This document shows positions 28,466 to 37,710 of a stretch of 64,000 bases of DNA, one piece after another. How positions within the stretch are numbered: the stretch's first letter is position 1; every line of letters begins with the position of its first letter. The notes beneath the pieces were generated by a model that made no database searches, was not told the DNA's origin, and was given only the letters and a program-made list of their open reading frames with translations. The translations under genes were made by a program, and so were the position numbers. Location of the stretch: positions 936,829 to 1,000,828 of the forward strand of contig NZ_JMEX01000005.1 of NCBI RefSeq assembly GCF_000760735.1. The letters are read 5' to 3'. The stretch comes from Rhodococcoides fascians A44A. Lineage in GTDB: Bacteria > Actinomycetota > Actinomycetes > Mycobacteriales > Mycobacteriaceae.

Positions 28466-31164
28466 TCGGCATCAACGGCACACCCACCGAATGTTCCCCT
28501 CGCCCAGGGCAATGCCTGCGCACTCTGCTGCGTGATCACGCGCATTTCGAGGTCAAGAAGGGGTGCGACGCCGGAGACTGCGGCGCCTGTTCGGTTCTCG
28601 TCGACGGAGAGCCGGTACATTCCTGCATCTTTCCGGCGTTTCGTGCCGTCGATCGGCAAGTGACCACGGTCGCGGGGCTGGGCACGCCCGAGGACCTGCA
28701 TCCTGTCCAGCGACGATTCGTCGAGGCGGGAGGCTTCCAGTGCGGTTTCTGCACTGCGGGGATGGTGGTCACTGCGTCGACGCTCGACGATGAAACGGAT
28801 CTGCCCCGCGACGATCTTGCGCAGAAGCTGAAGGGCAACCTGTGCCGCTGCACCGGGTATCGCAGTATCGCCGACGCGGTGCGCGGCGTGGTGAACACCG
28901 AGAAGGTCACCGACGGTCCGTCGTCGGGTCGGTCGCTGTCTGCTCCTGCGGCAACGCGAATCGTCACGGGAACCGAGGACTACACACTGGACATCAAGCC
29001 GGCCGGGCTCCTGCACGCCAGTGTTCTGGGCAGTCCGCATCCACACGCGAGAGTGGTGTCGATCGACACGTCGGTCGCCGAGGCACTACCCGGAGTCAGA
29101 CTGGTCCTCACCTCCGCGGACAGCCCGGACCGGCTGTTCTCCACCGCCCGCCACGAACAACGGACGGACGACCCGGACGACACTCGCGTGATCGACACGG
29201 TGATGCGCTTCAAGGGGCAACGCGTCGCGGTGGTCGTCGGAGAGACCCTGGCCGATGCCGAAGCGGGATGCCGAGCGCTCGTGGTGGAGTACGAGGTACT
29301 GCCTGCGGTGTTCGATCCCGCAGCGGCGTCGCTTCCCGGGGCGCCGCTCGTACATGCGGACAAGGGCCAGGAGTCGCGGATCGCGGACCCGTCGCGCAAT
29401 CTCGTTGCCGAATTGCACGGTGGCACCGGCGATGTGGACGCGGCCGTCGCCGATGCCGATGCCGTCGTCACCGGCCGATTCACCACACAGCGAATCCAGC
29501 ACGTGCATCTCGAGACGCACGGCACGATCGGATGGATGGACGACTCCGGACGCCTGACGCTACGGACGAGCACTCAGGTTCCGTTTCTGGTGCGCAACGA
29601 GATCTGCGAGATCTTCGGTCTTCGCCCCGACCGCGTCCGGGTGTTCACCGCCCGCGTCGGCGGTGGGTTCGGAGGGAAGCAGGAGTTGCTGACCGAGGAC
29701 ATCGTTGCGCTCGCAGTGTTGAGAACGGGCTCGCCCGTCCAGTTCGAGTTCACCCGTGGCGACGAGTTCACCGTCTCACCGTGCCGTCACCCGTTCCAGG
29801 TCGACGTCACGGTGGCGGGCACCGCCGACGGCGTCCTGACCGCGCTGGCGGTGGATGTGGTGACCGACGCAGGGGCGTACGGAAACCACTCCCCCGGCGT
29901 CATGTTCCACGGGTGCGGAGAATCGGTCGCCGTCTACCGATGCGCCAACAAGCGGGTCGACGCGAAGTCCGTCTACACCAACAACATTCCGTCCGGCGCG
30001 TTCCGCGGGTACGGGCTGGGACAGGTGATCTTCGCGGTCGAGTCCGCGATCGACGATCTGGCACGCGACCTGGACATCGATCCCTTCGAGTTCCGACGCC
30101 GCAATGTCGTGGTGCCGGGTGATCCCCTCGTGGCCGCGCACGTCGAGGGAGACGATCTGATGTTCGGCAGCTACGGCCTCGACCAGTGTCTCGACCTGGC
30201 AGAGCGCGCGTTGAGGGAGGGCAACGGTGTCGGTGCTCCACCGGGATGGAAGGTCGGCGAGGGAATGGCGATCGCGATGATCGCAACCATCCCGCCGCGT
30301 GGGCACTTCGCGGAGGTCACCGTATCGCTCGGCCGCGACGGAACCTACGAGATCGGCATCGGCACAGCAGAGTTCGGCAACGGGACGACGACGGTGCACA
30401 CGCAGATCGCCGCGACGGAACTCGCCACGTCCCCCGACCGGATCGTTGTCCGGCAGTCCGACACCGATTCCGCGACATACGACACGGGTGCCTTCGGTTC
30501 GGCCGGGACCGTCGTGGCGGGCAAAGCGCTCCTAGCAGCGGTCCTGCTCCTCTCCGAGCGCATTCGCGGTGTTGCCGCGTCGGCGTTCGGCGTCGCGCCG
30601 GAGGCATGCATCCTCGGGCCGGAGGGTGTGCACTGCGAGGATCGCTTCATGTCCCTGCCCGACGTCCTCGCCGACGCGGGCGGAACACTGACCGCGTCGG
30701 GTGACAGTGGCGGGGTCCCCCGATCGTTGGCGTTCAACGTTCACGCCTTCCGCGTCGCAGTCGAGGAGAGCACCGGCACCGTCCGAATCCTGCAGTCGAT
30801 CCAGAGCGCCGACGCAGGCACCGTCATGAATCCTCAACAGTGCCGTGGCCAGGTCGAAGGCGGCGTGGCTCAGGGCATCGGTTCGGCGTTGTACGAGGAG
30901 ATCCAGACCGACGGCGCGGGGACGGTCGTCACCGATTCCATTCGCAGCTACCACGTCCCGCAGTTCGCCGACATACCTCCGACCGAGGTGTACTTCGCCG
31001 ACACCTACGACCAGCTCGGCCCGTTCGGCGCCAAGTCGATGAGCGAATCACCGTACAACCCGGTCGCCCCGGCGCTGGCGAATGCGATCAAGGACGCCAT
31101 CGGATCACGGCTTCATGCCCTTCCGCTCTCCTCGGATCGGGTGTGGCGCTCACTCGACGGCTGA
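28459..31164 (+). CDS. Xanthine dehydrogenase, fused [2Fe-2S] and molybdopterin subunit
   Basis: A 901-residue subunit joining the two-cluster Fe-S domain to the molybdenum domain. Cluster ligands are Cys36, 41, 44 and 56 and Cys95, 98, 129 and 131. From about residue 160 the molybdopterin domain shows VGGGFGGKQE, IPSGAFRGYG, GAFGSAGTVVAGKA and the catalytic Glu863 in SMSESPYNP. It hydroxylates hypoxanthine and xanthine to urate, feeding the uricase operon. The FAD domain is separate, so the split is FAD plus Fe-S/Mo. GTG 28459 overlaps the FAD gene. The last 52 bases overlap a convergent membrane-protein gene. Confidence 0.88.
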   Translation: MLVGINGTPTECSPRPGQCLRTLLRDHAHFEVKKGCDAGDCGACSVLVDGEPVHSCIFPAFRAVDRQVTTVAGLGTPEDLHPVQRRFVEAGGFQCGFCTAGMVVTASTLDDETDLPRDDLAQKLKGNLCRCTGYRSIADAVRGVVNTEKVTDGPSSGRSLSAPAATRIVTGTEDYTLDIKPAGLLHASVLGSPHPHARVVSIDTSVAEALPGVRLVLTSADSPDRLFSTARHEQRTDDPDDTRVIDTVMRFKGQRVAVVVGETLADAEAGCRALVVEYEVLPAVFDPAAASLPGAPLVHADKGQESRIADPSRNLVAELHGGTGDVDAAVADADAVVTGRFTTQRIQHVHLETHGTIGWMDDSGRLTLRTSTQVPFLVRNEICEIFGLRPDRVRVFTARVGGGFGGKQELLTEDIVALAVLRTGSPVQFEFTRGDEFTVSPCRHPFQVDVTVAGTADGVLTALAVDVVTDAGAYGNHSPGVMFHGCGESVAVYRCANKRVDAKSVYTNNIPSGAFRGYGLGQVIFAVESAIDDLARDLDIDPFEFRRRNVVVPGDPLVAAHVEGDDLMFGSYGLDQCLDLAERALREGNGVGAPPGWKVGEGMAIAMIATIPPRGHFAEVTVSLGRDGTYEIGIGTAEFGNGTTTVHTQIAATELATSPDRIVVRQSDTDSATYDTGAFGSAGTVVAGKALLAAVLLLSERIRGVAASAFGVAPEACILGPEGVHCEDRFMSLPDVLADAGGTLTASGDSGGVPRSLAFNVHAFRVAVEESTGTVRILQSIQSADAGTVMNPQQCRGQVEGGVAQGIGSALYEEIQTDGAGTVVTDSIRSYHVPQFADIPPTEVYFADTYDQLGPFGAKSMSESPYNPVAPALANAIKDAIGSRLHALPLSSDRVWRSLDG

Positions 31165-32201
31165 GAACGGGGCGACTGGAAGACCTTCCAGTTCTTCGTC
31201 AGACGCCAGTAGAGGTAGGACACGAGGCCGATGGGAATGGGCAGGAACCACGTCGCGAATCGGAACACCAGAACAGCCGCAACGAGTTCCGCCTGCTGAC
31301 CGGTGGACAACCCGACCCCGAGCACGGCGATCAACGCGGCCTCGGCGACCCCGAGGCCACCCGGCGTCGGGGCAACGAACGCTGCGAGCGACATCGCTCC
31401 GAACGCCACGAAGATTCTGTCCCACCCGATGTCGTCGTGACCCAGACCGGCCATCCGAACCGACACACCGAGCACTGTCGCGCCGAGTACCTGCGTCAAC
31501 ACCATCGTGGCGGTCAGTGACCTCCAGGACGTCCGGACTTCGGCGAGCAGATCGGCACGGAAGATGGCGATCTGCTCTTCCATGTCCCGAGGTTGGATTC
31601 TGGTGATGCGCTCGGCCACGGCACCGCGCATCCGTGTGAGCAGCCGACCGAGGGCGCGAGCGAACCGATCGCTGCTCAGGATGCATCCGATCGATGCGCA
31701 GATGGCCGTCACGACCACGCACGCGCCGACGGCAATCCACACCACCGACCCGGACACCGAGCCGAACACGACGAGTACGACGAGCGCGATCGCCATGACT
31801 CCGTAGCGCGAAAGATTGGTCCACAACCCCACGGCGAGAATGGAGGTCGTGCTCGCGGCGAGCGTGAACCCCCACGATCGATACATCGCGAACGTCAATC
31901 CGGTTGCGACGGTGCCGCCTTCGGGCACAGTGTTGGCGAGCGCCGACGACGCGGTTCGTGCTACCCCGGCACGCGGCAGGTCGAGCCCCGGGAGAGTGTA
32001 GGTCATGGGCTTGAACATCGATGCGAGGTAGACGAGGCCGAGACCGGAGACGACGAGAACGTGGGTGAGGGAGATGGACCCGATGGCGTCGGACACTGAA
32101 CCGGAGTTACCGACGGTCCGGTAGAGGAGCCACATCACCAGTCCGACCACCCCGTACGACAGGACGGCGGAGACAACCTTGCGCACTCCAGAACGCGTCA
32201 T
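31113..32201 (-). CDS. Lysylphosphatidylglycerol synthase-like/UPF0104 membrane protein
   Basis: A 362-residue integral membrane protein with about seven or eight hydrophobic segments, of the flippase-like LPG_synthase_TM family. Characteristic blocks are ALANTVPEGGTVATGLTFAM near residue 87 and FVAPTPGGLGVAEAAL near 283, the family hallmark PxPGGxGxxE. There is no aminoacyl-transfer domain, so it is a stand-alone membrane part, possibly a lipid flippase. Its 3' end overlaps the xanthine dehydrogenase gene by 52 bp. Its ATG overlaps the stop of the upstream Lrp gene (ATGA). Confidence 0.78.
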   Translation of the reverse strand: MTRSGVRKVVSAVLSYGVVGLVMWLLYRTVGNSGSVSDAIGSISLTHVLVVSGLGLVYLASMFKPMTYTLPGLDLPRAGVARTASSALANTVPEGGTVATGLTFAMYRSWGFTLAASTTSILAVGLWTNLSRYGVMAIALVVLVVFGSVSGSVVWIAVGACVVVTAICASIGCILSSDRFARALGRLLTRMRGAVAERITRIQPRDMEEQIAIFRADLLAEVRTSWRSLTATMVLTQVLGATVLGVSVRMAGLGHDDIGWDRIFVAFGAMSLAAFVAPTPGGLGVAEAALIAVLGVGLSTGQQAELVAAVLVFRFATWFLPIPIGLVSYLYWRLTKNWKVFQSPRSQPSSERHTRSEESGRA

Positions 32202-32635
32202 CGGTCGTAGAACGTCTGCAGAATGATGGTGCTGCGGGTACGAACGTTCGCGGTAGCTCGAATGTCTTGGAGCAGTTGTTCGAGTGCACGCGGCGACGAG
32301 GTTCGCACCAACAGGACGTAGCTTTCCTCACCGGCGACCGAGTGACACGACTCGATCGCGGTGATGTGCCGGAGGCGGGCAGGCGCATCGTCGGGCTGCG
32401 CCGGATCGATCGGGGTGATCGCAACGAACGCAGACAGCGGCCGGCCCAACGCTTCCGAGTCGACCTGTGCGGTGTAGCCGCGAATGACTCGTCTCGATTC
32501 CAGACGGCGTACACGCGATTGCACCGCCGACACCGACAGGCTTGCCTTGTCGGCCAGAGTCGCGAGGGTCGCGCGGCCGTCTGCGACGAGTTCGTCGATG
32601 ATCAACCGGTCGATCCGGTCGAGATTTTCGCTCAC
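32198..32635 (-). CDS. Lrp/AsnC family transcriptional regulator
   Basis: A 145-residue Lrp-type regulator. The N-terminal winged HTH at residues 5-55 (LDRIDRLIIDELVADGRATL, then SVSAVQSRVRRLE) is followed by a RAM ligand-binding domain with SCHSVAGEESYVLLV. It resembles LrpA (Rv3291c) of M. tuberculosis, which sits in the same larger syntenic stretch; lat is absent here. It overlaps the flippase-like gene by four bases. It may act on itself and the divergent acyl-CoA dehydrogenase 76 bp away; the effector amino acid is unknown. Confidence 0.87.
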   Translation of the reverse strand: MSENLDRIDRLIIDELVADGRATLATLADKASLSVSAVQSRVRRLESRRVIRGYTAQVDSEALGRPLSAFVAITPIDPAQPDDAPARLRHITAIESCHSVAGEESYVLLVRTSSPRALEQLLQDIRATANVRTRSTIILQTFYDR

Positions 32636-32711
32636 CTGCGCAATGTAGCCCAGAACGCCCGGTTTCGGCGGACTGGACTACCGGAAATCCGCACCGGGAG
32701 CGGGCTAGGAT

Positions 32712-33767
32712 GTGTCCGTGTCGTCCTGGCCGGAGCGTGCTCGTGAACTTGCCGATTCGGTACTGTTCCCTGCCGCCGACTCCGTCGACGCCGACGGTGA
32801 GATCCCCTCCAGCCATTTCGAAATCTTGGCGGCGGAGGGCTTCTACGGGCTCGCATCCGACCGCGGTGAACCGCTGGGGCCGGACGAGTTGCCGCTCGTC
32901 GTCGAAACCCTCTGCGCCGGTTGCCTGGCAACCACCTTCACCTGGATGCAGCACAACGGCGTCGTCATGTCGCTCTCCCACTCGAGCAACACGTCGTTGC
33001 GCACACGGTATCTCGACGGCGTGATCGATGGATCCGTCAAGGCGGGTGTTGCCTTCGCAGGCGCGATACCGCGGCCGCCCAAGCTGTATGCGCGCCGAAC
33101 CGACACCGGCTACGTGTTGGACGGGCACGCGCCGTTCGTCACGGGATGGGGCATAGTCGACATCCTTCAGGTATCCGCGCGCGACGAGTTCGACGATTCC
33201 ATCGTGCACCTCGTCATCCCGGCCACGAATGCGGCCGGTATCGAGGTCGAACGCCTGACGCTGATCGCCGTCGACGCGAGCAACACGGTCCGGCTGCTGT
33301 TCGACGGCGTCGAGGTGGACGATTCTCAGGTCGTGTCCGTCGTGACGGACGAGGAGTTCCAGTCCGGACAGATCTACGGGTCGTATCTGAACGGGTGCAT
33401 GGCGATGGGTGTCGCACGTCGCGCCATCACTCAGATGGACGACATCGGAACCGATACCTCATCGTTTCGCCGCTCTCATTCCCAGCGTCGCGCTGCATTC
33501 GACGACGCCCTCGCCGGCACGTACGACATGTTCGCGGCGCGGGCGGAAGCGTCGGAACTGGCGATGCGGGCGGCGGCTGCGCTGGTGACCGCCACCGGTT
33601 CGGGAGCAATCGTCGGGCACGGCACGCCGGAGCGGCTGGTGCGGGAGGCTACGTTCACCCTCGTCGGCGCGGGACGGCCCCAGATCAAAGCCGAACTACT
33701 CCGGACCTTGCAAGGCGACCCCGCAGGCAGGAGCGGACGGTGGCCGTCAGACGAAGAGTGGCGGTAG
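32712..33767 (+). CDS. Acyl-CoA dehydrogenase family protein
   Basis: A 351-residue acyl-CoA dehydrogenase-fold protein. AAEGFYGLAS near residue 37 and TTFTWMQHNG near 76 are in the N-terminal helical domain. GHAPFVTGWGIVDI near 137 lies in the middle beta-domain where the FAD-contacting WITN-type motif belongs, and a shortened C-terminal helical domain follows. The usual catalytic Glu segment is not evident, so it may oxidise an unusual substrate or bind flavin without classic beta-oxidation. The start is GTG 32712 or, with a better spaced AGGA, GTG 32718. It converges with the CPBP gene, overlapping 21 bp. Confidence 0.72.
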   Translation: MSVSSWPERARELADSVLFPAADSVDADGEIPSSHFEILAAEGFYGLASDRGEPLGPDELPLVVETLCAGCLATTFTWMQHNGVVMSLSHSSNTSLRTRYLDGVIDGSVKAGVAFAGAIPRPPKLYARRTDTGYVLDGHAPFVTGWGIVDILQVSARDEFDDSIVHLVIPATNAAGIEVERLTLIAVDASNTVRLLFDGVEVDDSQVVSVVTDEEFQSGQIYGSYLNGCMAMGVARRAITQMDDIGTDTSSFRRSHSQRRAAFDDALAGTYDMFAARAEASELAMRAAAALVTATGSGAIVGHGTPERLVREATFTLVGAGRPQIKAELLRTLQGDPAGRSGRWPSDEEWR

Positions 33768-34457
33768 AGCGAACACCATCACTGTCGACCAGGCGACGTG
33801 AGTCAGCATCGGCGCCAGGATGCCGCCGGAGGAGCGGCGCTGGAGCGCCAGGACGAACCCCAGGGTGATGGCGGCGAACGCGAGCATCGGGTTGCCGCTG
33901 GCGAGGGTGACGACCGTGTAGACGAGCGTCGAGATCAGAACCGGCTTGCGGCGTCCGATGGCGGCGAAGAGTGCGCCACGAAAGAAGATCTCCTCGGCCA
34001 CACCGTTCAGGAGCGTGATGAACACGATCAGGCCCATCGACCCCATCGTGGCGTGCGCCAACACGTTGGCGACGAAGTCCGCGAGGGGCGGAATCTGGCG
34101 AACGACGAGACCGCCGACGACGAACACACCGCCGGCAGCGAGACCGATGAGAATCGGTGTGATGATCGGCCGACGCATCGAGCCGTTGAACGTGATTCGC
34201 CCGAGGTGCAACGGGCCGGAGACGAATCCGCCGATGATCCACGTAGCCGCCAGCGCGATCGTCAGCGGGTAGAAGGCGTTGTCCCCCGGGCTCACCGACA
34301 GCGACACACCGAGAAGAACTGCTCCGACGACGAGTGTGATGCCGACGACGATGCGTCGGCGAAGGAAAGCGCGATCGGACTGCCGGTGATCACGGTCGAC
34401 CTTGTCCACGAGCGCGGACTTCATCACGTCGACCACCGTGGTCTGCCACGTCGCCAT
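33747..34457 (-). CDS. CPBP family intramembrane glutamic endopeptidase
   Basis: A 236-residue membrane protein with about seven hydrophobic segments. The CPBP (Abi) signature is present: GVAEEIFFRGAL with the E-E-x3-R motif near residue 150 and HVAWSTVM near 220. Members are CAAX-prenyl-protease-like peptidases or bacteriocin-immunity proteins; the bacterial substrate is unknown. GAGGAGGC precedes the ATG at 34457, which overlaps the SDR stop as TGATG, so translation is coupled. Confidence 0.82.
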   Translation of the reverse strand: MATWQTTVVDVMKSALVDKVDRDHRQSDRAFLRRRIVVGITLVVGAVLLGVSLSVSPGDNAFYPLTIALAATWIIGGFVSGPLHLGRITFNGSMRRPIITPILIGLAAGGVFVVGGLVVRQIPPLADFVANVLAHATMGSMGLIVFITLLNGVAEEIFFRGALFAAIGRRKPVLISTLVYTVVTLASGNPMLAFAAITLGFVLALQRRSSGGILAPMLTHVAWSTVMVFALPPLFV

Positions 34458-35659
34458 CAAGCCTCCTCGTCCCCGCCGTGTTCGTCGTTCGATCCCCCGC
34501 GCACGCGTCGTATCACCGATCTCGCGCGTTCCGAAACACCACCGACCACGTCGAGGTTGGTGCGCACCACCGCTGCCACCGGCCACGAGTAGAGCATCTT
34601 GCGTGCACCGAGGGCTTCGAGCAAGCTCCACGTCTCGTCGGAGGATGCTGCGACGCCGTAGCGGCGGATGCCGATTGCGTCGCCGCCACTCCAGACCGCG
34701 TCGGTGTGCGCGAGCCGGAGCGGATCCTTGGATGCACGAACTCCCGGCGGCTCACCGACGGTGCCGAGAACGCTGCGGCGCATCGCTTCGTCGATCGTGG
34801 TCCGCCCGCCCTCCTTCTCTCCGACGAGATCGACGATTCGACTTTCGGTCGCCGTCATCGTGTTGTGAAGGGAATGAACGAGGTCCTCGGCCAGAGCGTC
34901 GGGGACGGGGATGATCTTGCCGATCACGCGACCTGCGAGGCCGGTGGGGACGCCGGGAGCGGACACCCCGATCCGCGTCAGGCCGGCGGCGTCGACGTAC
35001 GCGAACAGTAAGTCTCGGTAGGGCACGACGTCGGGCCCCCCGATGTCGTACGCACCCGCGGGCACCTCCTGCCTGGAGGCCAGCAGGTAGAACAGAACGT
35101 CGTCGACGGCGATGGGCTGCACGGGCCGGTTCAGCCAGCTCGGTAGCGGCAGCACCAGCAGTCGGTCGGCGAGATAGCGGAGCATTTCGTAGGACGTCGA
35201 GCCTGCGCCGAGGACGATGGCGGCCTTGAGCCACACCACCTCCACGCCGTCGACGTCGAGTGCTTCGCCGACGTCGGCGCGGCTGCCGAGATGCTCGGAC
35301 AGCGCTTCACCTTCCGGAGCGAAACCACCGAGATAGACGATTCTCCTGACACCGGCCGCTGCCGCCGCTTCGGCGAACTGCCCCGCCGAGCGCAGGTCCT
35401 GGGCTCGGTAGTCCTCCTGGCCGATCGCGTGCACCAGGTAGTACGCGGTATCGATGTCTCCGGCAGCCTCGAACGCGTCGGCCAGCGAGCTCGTGTCGCC
35501 TGCATCGAGCGCCACCGTCTCCACCTCGTGTCGCCAGTCGAAGCGATCGAGGCTGTCCGGCCGACGTGACGCGGCCACGACGGTGTCGCCGTCGTCGAGC
35601 AACGCGGCGACCAGACGCGAACCGATGTAACCACTTGCCCCCGTCACGAGAACTCTCAT
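34457..35659 (-). CDS. NAD(P)-binding SDR with a shortened DUF2867-like tail
   Basis: A 400-residue atypical/extended SDR. The Rossmann motif is TGASGYIGSRL at residues 6-16. YYLVHAIGQ near 72 and RIVYLGGFAPEG near 105 are typical of the NmrA/YbjT-like group. From about residue 330 the sequence DAVWSGGD, then LYSWP, matches the start of the DUF2867 domain usual in this family, but the protein ends about 70 residues later, so that domain is truncated. It is translationally coupled to the downstream CPBP peptidase. No substrate can be named. Confidence 0.75.
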   Translation of the reverse strand: MRVLVTGASGYIGSRLVAALLDDGDTVVAASRRPDSLDRFDWRHEVETVALDAGDTSSLADAFEAAGDIDTAYYLVHAIGQEDYRAQDLRSAGQFAEAAAAAGVRRIVYLGGFAPEGEALSEHLGSRADVGEALDVDGVEVVWLKAAIVLGAGSTSYEMLRYLADRLLVLPLPSWLNRPVQPIAVDDVLFYLLASRQEVPAGAYDIGGPDVVPYRDLLFAYVDAAGLTRIGVSAPGVPTGLAGRVIGKIIPVPDALAEDLVHSLHNTMTATESRIVDLVGEKEGGRTTIDEAMRRSVLGTVGEPPGVRASKDPLRLAHTDAVWSGGDAIGIRRYGVAASSDETWSLLEALGARKMLYSWPVAAVVRTNLDVVGGVSERARSVIRRVRGGSNDEHGGDEEA

Positions 35660-35770
35660 GCTCGCCAAGGCTAACCGGCTCGCGAGAGTTGTGCCGAAGG
35701 TGTGCTCGGCGCCGCACTGCCGGGCGCGGTGTGCGTTGGTGGACAGAGGTGGTGTGGCATTGTTTGACAC

Positions 35771-36370
35771 ATGGCGTTGGTGCTCGCAGGCGTGCGGCTT
35801 CCCGATCCTGCCGGCGGCCTCGTCGCTGCGAGGATCGGACTCGACGTGGTGCGGTACGGGGTGCGGTGGACCCGGGACACTGCCGTCTTCGCACTGGGGC
35901 TTCCCGGCCGGATCGAGGCGCTTCTCGACGAGGTGACGGCACTGATGGCCCGAATCGACGCCGTCGTCGACGCTGCCGAGCTTGTCGTCGCCGAGGCCGC
36001 GACGACCACCCGTTCGGCGGAAGGTGTGGTCGACTCTGCGTCCAAGGCGTCGGTGACGGCACTGCAGCTGGTCGAACTGTTCGACCCGATAGCGCAGCGC
36101 TCCGCGCCGTTCGCGAAGAAGTTCGTCGACCACCTCGACGAGAACGAAGTCGATGCGGCCATCGCCATGGTCGACCAACTCCCCGGGCTCGTCGAGCACA
36201 TGGAAGCCGTCATACCCATCCTGGCAACCCTCGATTCCGTCGCACCGGAGATCCACGAATTGCTCGGCGTGACAAAGGATGTCCGTCGCGCAGTGATCGG
36301 GATACCCGGGTTCAAGTTCTTCCGCAACCGAGGCCAGGATCGACTCGACGAAGAGGAAGGCCGCGACTGA
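35771..36370 (+). CDS. Conserved hypothetical helical protein
   Basis: A 199-residue protein not recognised with confidence. It starts with a hydrophobic amphipathic segment (residues 1-45). It then has a long Ala-rich helical, coiled-coil-like region at about 47-110 (LLDEVTALMARIDAVVDAAE), ending in a basic/acidic tail. No membrane-spanning run is long enough to be sure. The pattern resembles small mycolata envelope-associated or PspA-like proteins, but this is only an impression. It is divergent from the SDR gene and ends in a hairpin. Confidence 0.55.
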   Translation: MALVLAGVRLPDPAGGLVAARIGLDVVRYGVRWTRDTAVFALGLPGRIEALLDEVTALMARIDAVVDAAELVVAEAATTTRSAEGVVDSASKASVTALQLVELFDPIAQRSAPFAKKFVDHLDENEVDAAIAMVDQLPGLVEHMEAVIPILATLDSVAPEIHELLGVTKDVRRAVIGIPGFKFFRNRGQDRLDEEEGRD

Positions 36371-36382
36371 TCGTCCGCGGCC
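36359..36382. terminator. GC-rich hairpin between convergent genes
   Basis: GGCCGCG at 36359-36365 pairs with CGCGGCC at 36376-36382 around a 10-base loop. It overlaps the stop codon of the 35771 gene and lies 25 bp before the convergent acyl-CoA dehydrogenase stop. There is no T-run, so it may act as a GC-rich actinobacterial terminator in both directions. Confidence 0.45.
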
Positions 36383-36406
36383 CTCCTCGACTCGATCACT
36401 CCGGGA

Positions 36407-37540
36407 CTACTTGACGAACGCGAACTCGTCACCACCGTGGTACTTCGCGAGGGTCTCGGAGATGGAGCGCCTGGACGGCGGGTGAAACGCGTAGGCCTGC
36501 AACGCAGCTGCGAGGTACCCGATGTCGGGCGAGGTGATGAATCCGATTCCGCCGAGGGACTCCATCGCCGTCGAACTCGCCCGAACCAGCGCATCCCGAA
36601 TAGCTATGCGGCAGAACAGCAGTCGCGCGGAGATGTCCTGGCCTCGCTCACCGTCGTCGACGGCACGTGCCACGCTCTCGATCGCCGCGATGCTGTTCTC
36701 GATCTCCGCCGCGGCTCGGGTGTAACCCTCGTAGTCACCCTTGTCCTGCGCAAGCATCTTCTCCAACAGCATCGTCGCCGCCCCGAGGTAGTTGGCGCTG
36801 ATCAACATCCCGAACCACAGGTACCCGGTCATCTCGTGGACACCGTCCGGGTCGTCGTCGCTGTTGAGCAGCACCAGATCCGCCGGTACCTCGACATCGC
36901 GGAGAACGACCTCGTCGCTCTGCGAGCCTTCGAGGAACGGTGTCTCCCAGAACTTCGTGACGGACACTCCGTCGAGCGACGCGGGGATCAAGGCAACTGC
37001 GCGTTCGCCGTCCTTCGCGCCGACACCTTCGACCTCGACGCTGGCCGTCAACAGATCCATCGAACCGGACAGGCTGCAGGGCTTCTTGCTTCCGTTGATC
37101 ACGTACACGTCGCCCACCCGCTTCGCCTTCATCGTGGGAATGAAGACGCTGCCCCCCGGGGTGCCTTCCGAGAACCCCGACGCGATCACGGCCTTCTGCT
37201 CGATGAGCGATTTCATCAGCGCACGATCTTCTTCGCTGGCTCCCTTGGCGAACTCGTTGAGCGACGCGATCGACAGATGGTGCATGGTCGTCGCCGCTCC
37301 GAGCGACGGAGATCTCGATCCGATCGCCCGCTGTGCGCGCACGGCGTCGAGCGCGGAGGCGCCGCTGCCGCCCAGCTCCGTGGGAACGATGAGCGAGGTG
37401 CCGCCGAACTCCTTGAATTTGGCGATTGCTTCGCCGTCCCTGCTTTCGAGGTCTTTCAGTGGCGTGCGGTCCAGATAATCCAGTAAACCCGGAATGTATT
37501 GTTCCAGAATTTCGCGTTCTCGAACCATCAATGCAGTCAT
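36407..37540 (-). CDS. Acyl-CoA dehydrogenase
   Basis: A 377-residue acyl-CoA dehydrogenase. FGGTSLIVPTELGGSG near residue 44 is the N-terminal family motif, and SEGTPGGSVF near 113 is the substrate/FAD loop. YVINGSKKPCSLSGS near 138 is the middle domain, and MESLGGIGFI in the C-terminus corresponds to the usual MQxxGGxG. The ATG at 37540 has AGGGAGAG upstream. It diverges from the alpha-oxoamine synthase gene over an AT-rich 289-bp region, suggesting a shared function in modifying an acyl chain. The catalytic base is not assigned. Confidence 0.83.
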   Translation of the reverse strand: MTALMVREREILEQYIPGLLDYLDRTPLKDLESRDGEAIAKFKEFGGTSLIVPTELGGSGASALDAVRAQRAIGSRSPSLGAATTMHHLSIASLNEFAKGASEEDRALMKSLIEQKAVIASGFSEGTPGGSVFIPTMKAKRVGDVYVINGSKKPCSLSGSMDLLTASVEVEGVGAKDGERAVALIPASLDGVSVTKFWETPFLEGSQSDEVVLRDVEVPADLVLLNSDDDPDGVHEMTGYLWFGMLISANYLGAATMLLEKMLAQDKGDYEGYTRAAAEIENSIAAIESVARAVDDGERGQDISARLLFCRIAIRDALVRASSTAMESLGGIGFITSPDIGYLAAALQAYAFHPPSRRSISETLAKYHGGDEFAFVK

Positions 37541-37681
37541 GACTCTCCCTAACAATTTGAAATTCGCATGGCAGACAAAGGGAATCGAATTCGCAACCTC
37601 GTGCTCACTACCCACCGTTCTACCAGGCAAAACATCCAAGAGTAGGTAAACTTCCCCCCTTTTCGAAACTGGGCGATGAGT

Positions 37682-37710
37682 TTGTTATGGCCTCCCACCT
37701 GGAGTAATAA
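37682..37710 (+). promoter_or_regulatory. Sigma70-like promoter for the alpha-oxoamine synthase operon
   Basis: TTGTTA (37682-37687) and TAATAA (37705-37710) are separated by exactly 17 bp, close to the TTGACA/TATAAT consensus. They lie 120 bp before the ATG at 37830. The surrounding 37541-37760 region is much more AT-rich than the genome average. A TTCGAAAC element lies just upstream, at about 37672. Such a near-consensus promoter is uncommon in this genome background. Confidence 0.55.
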
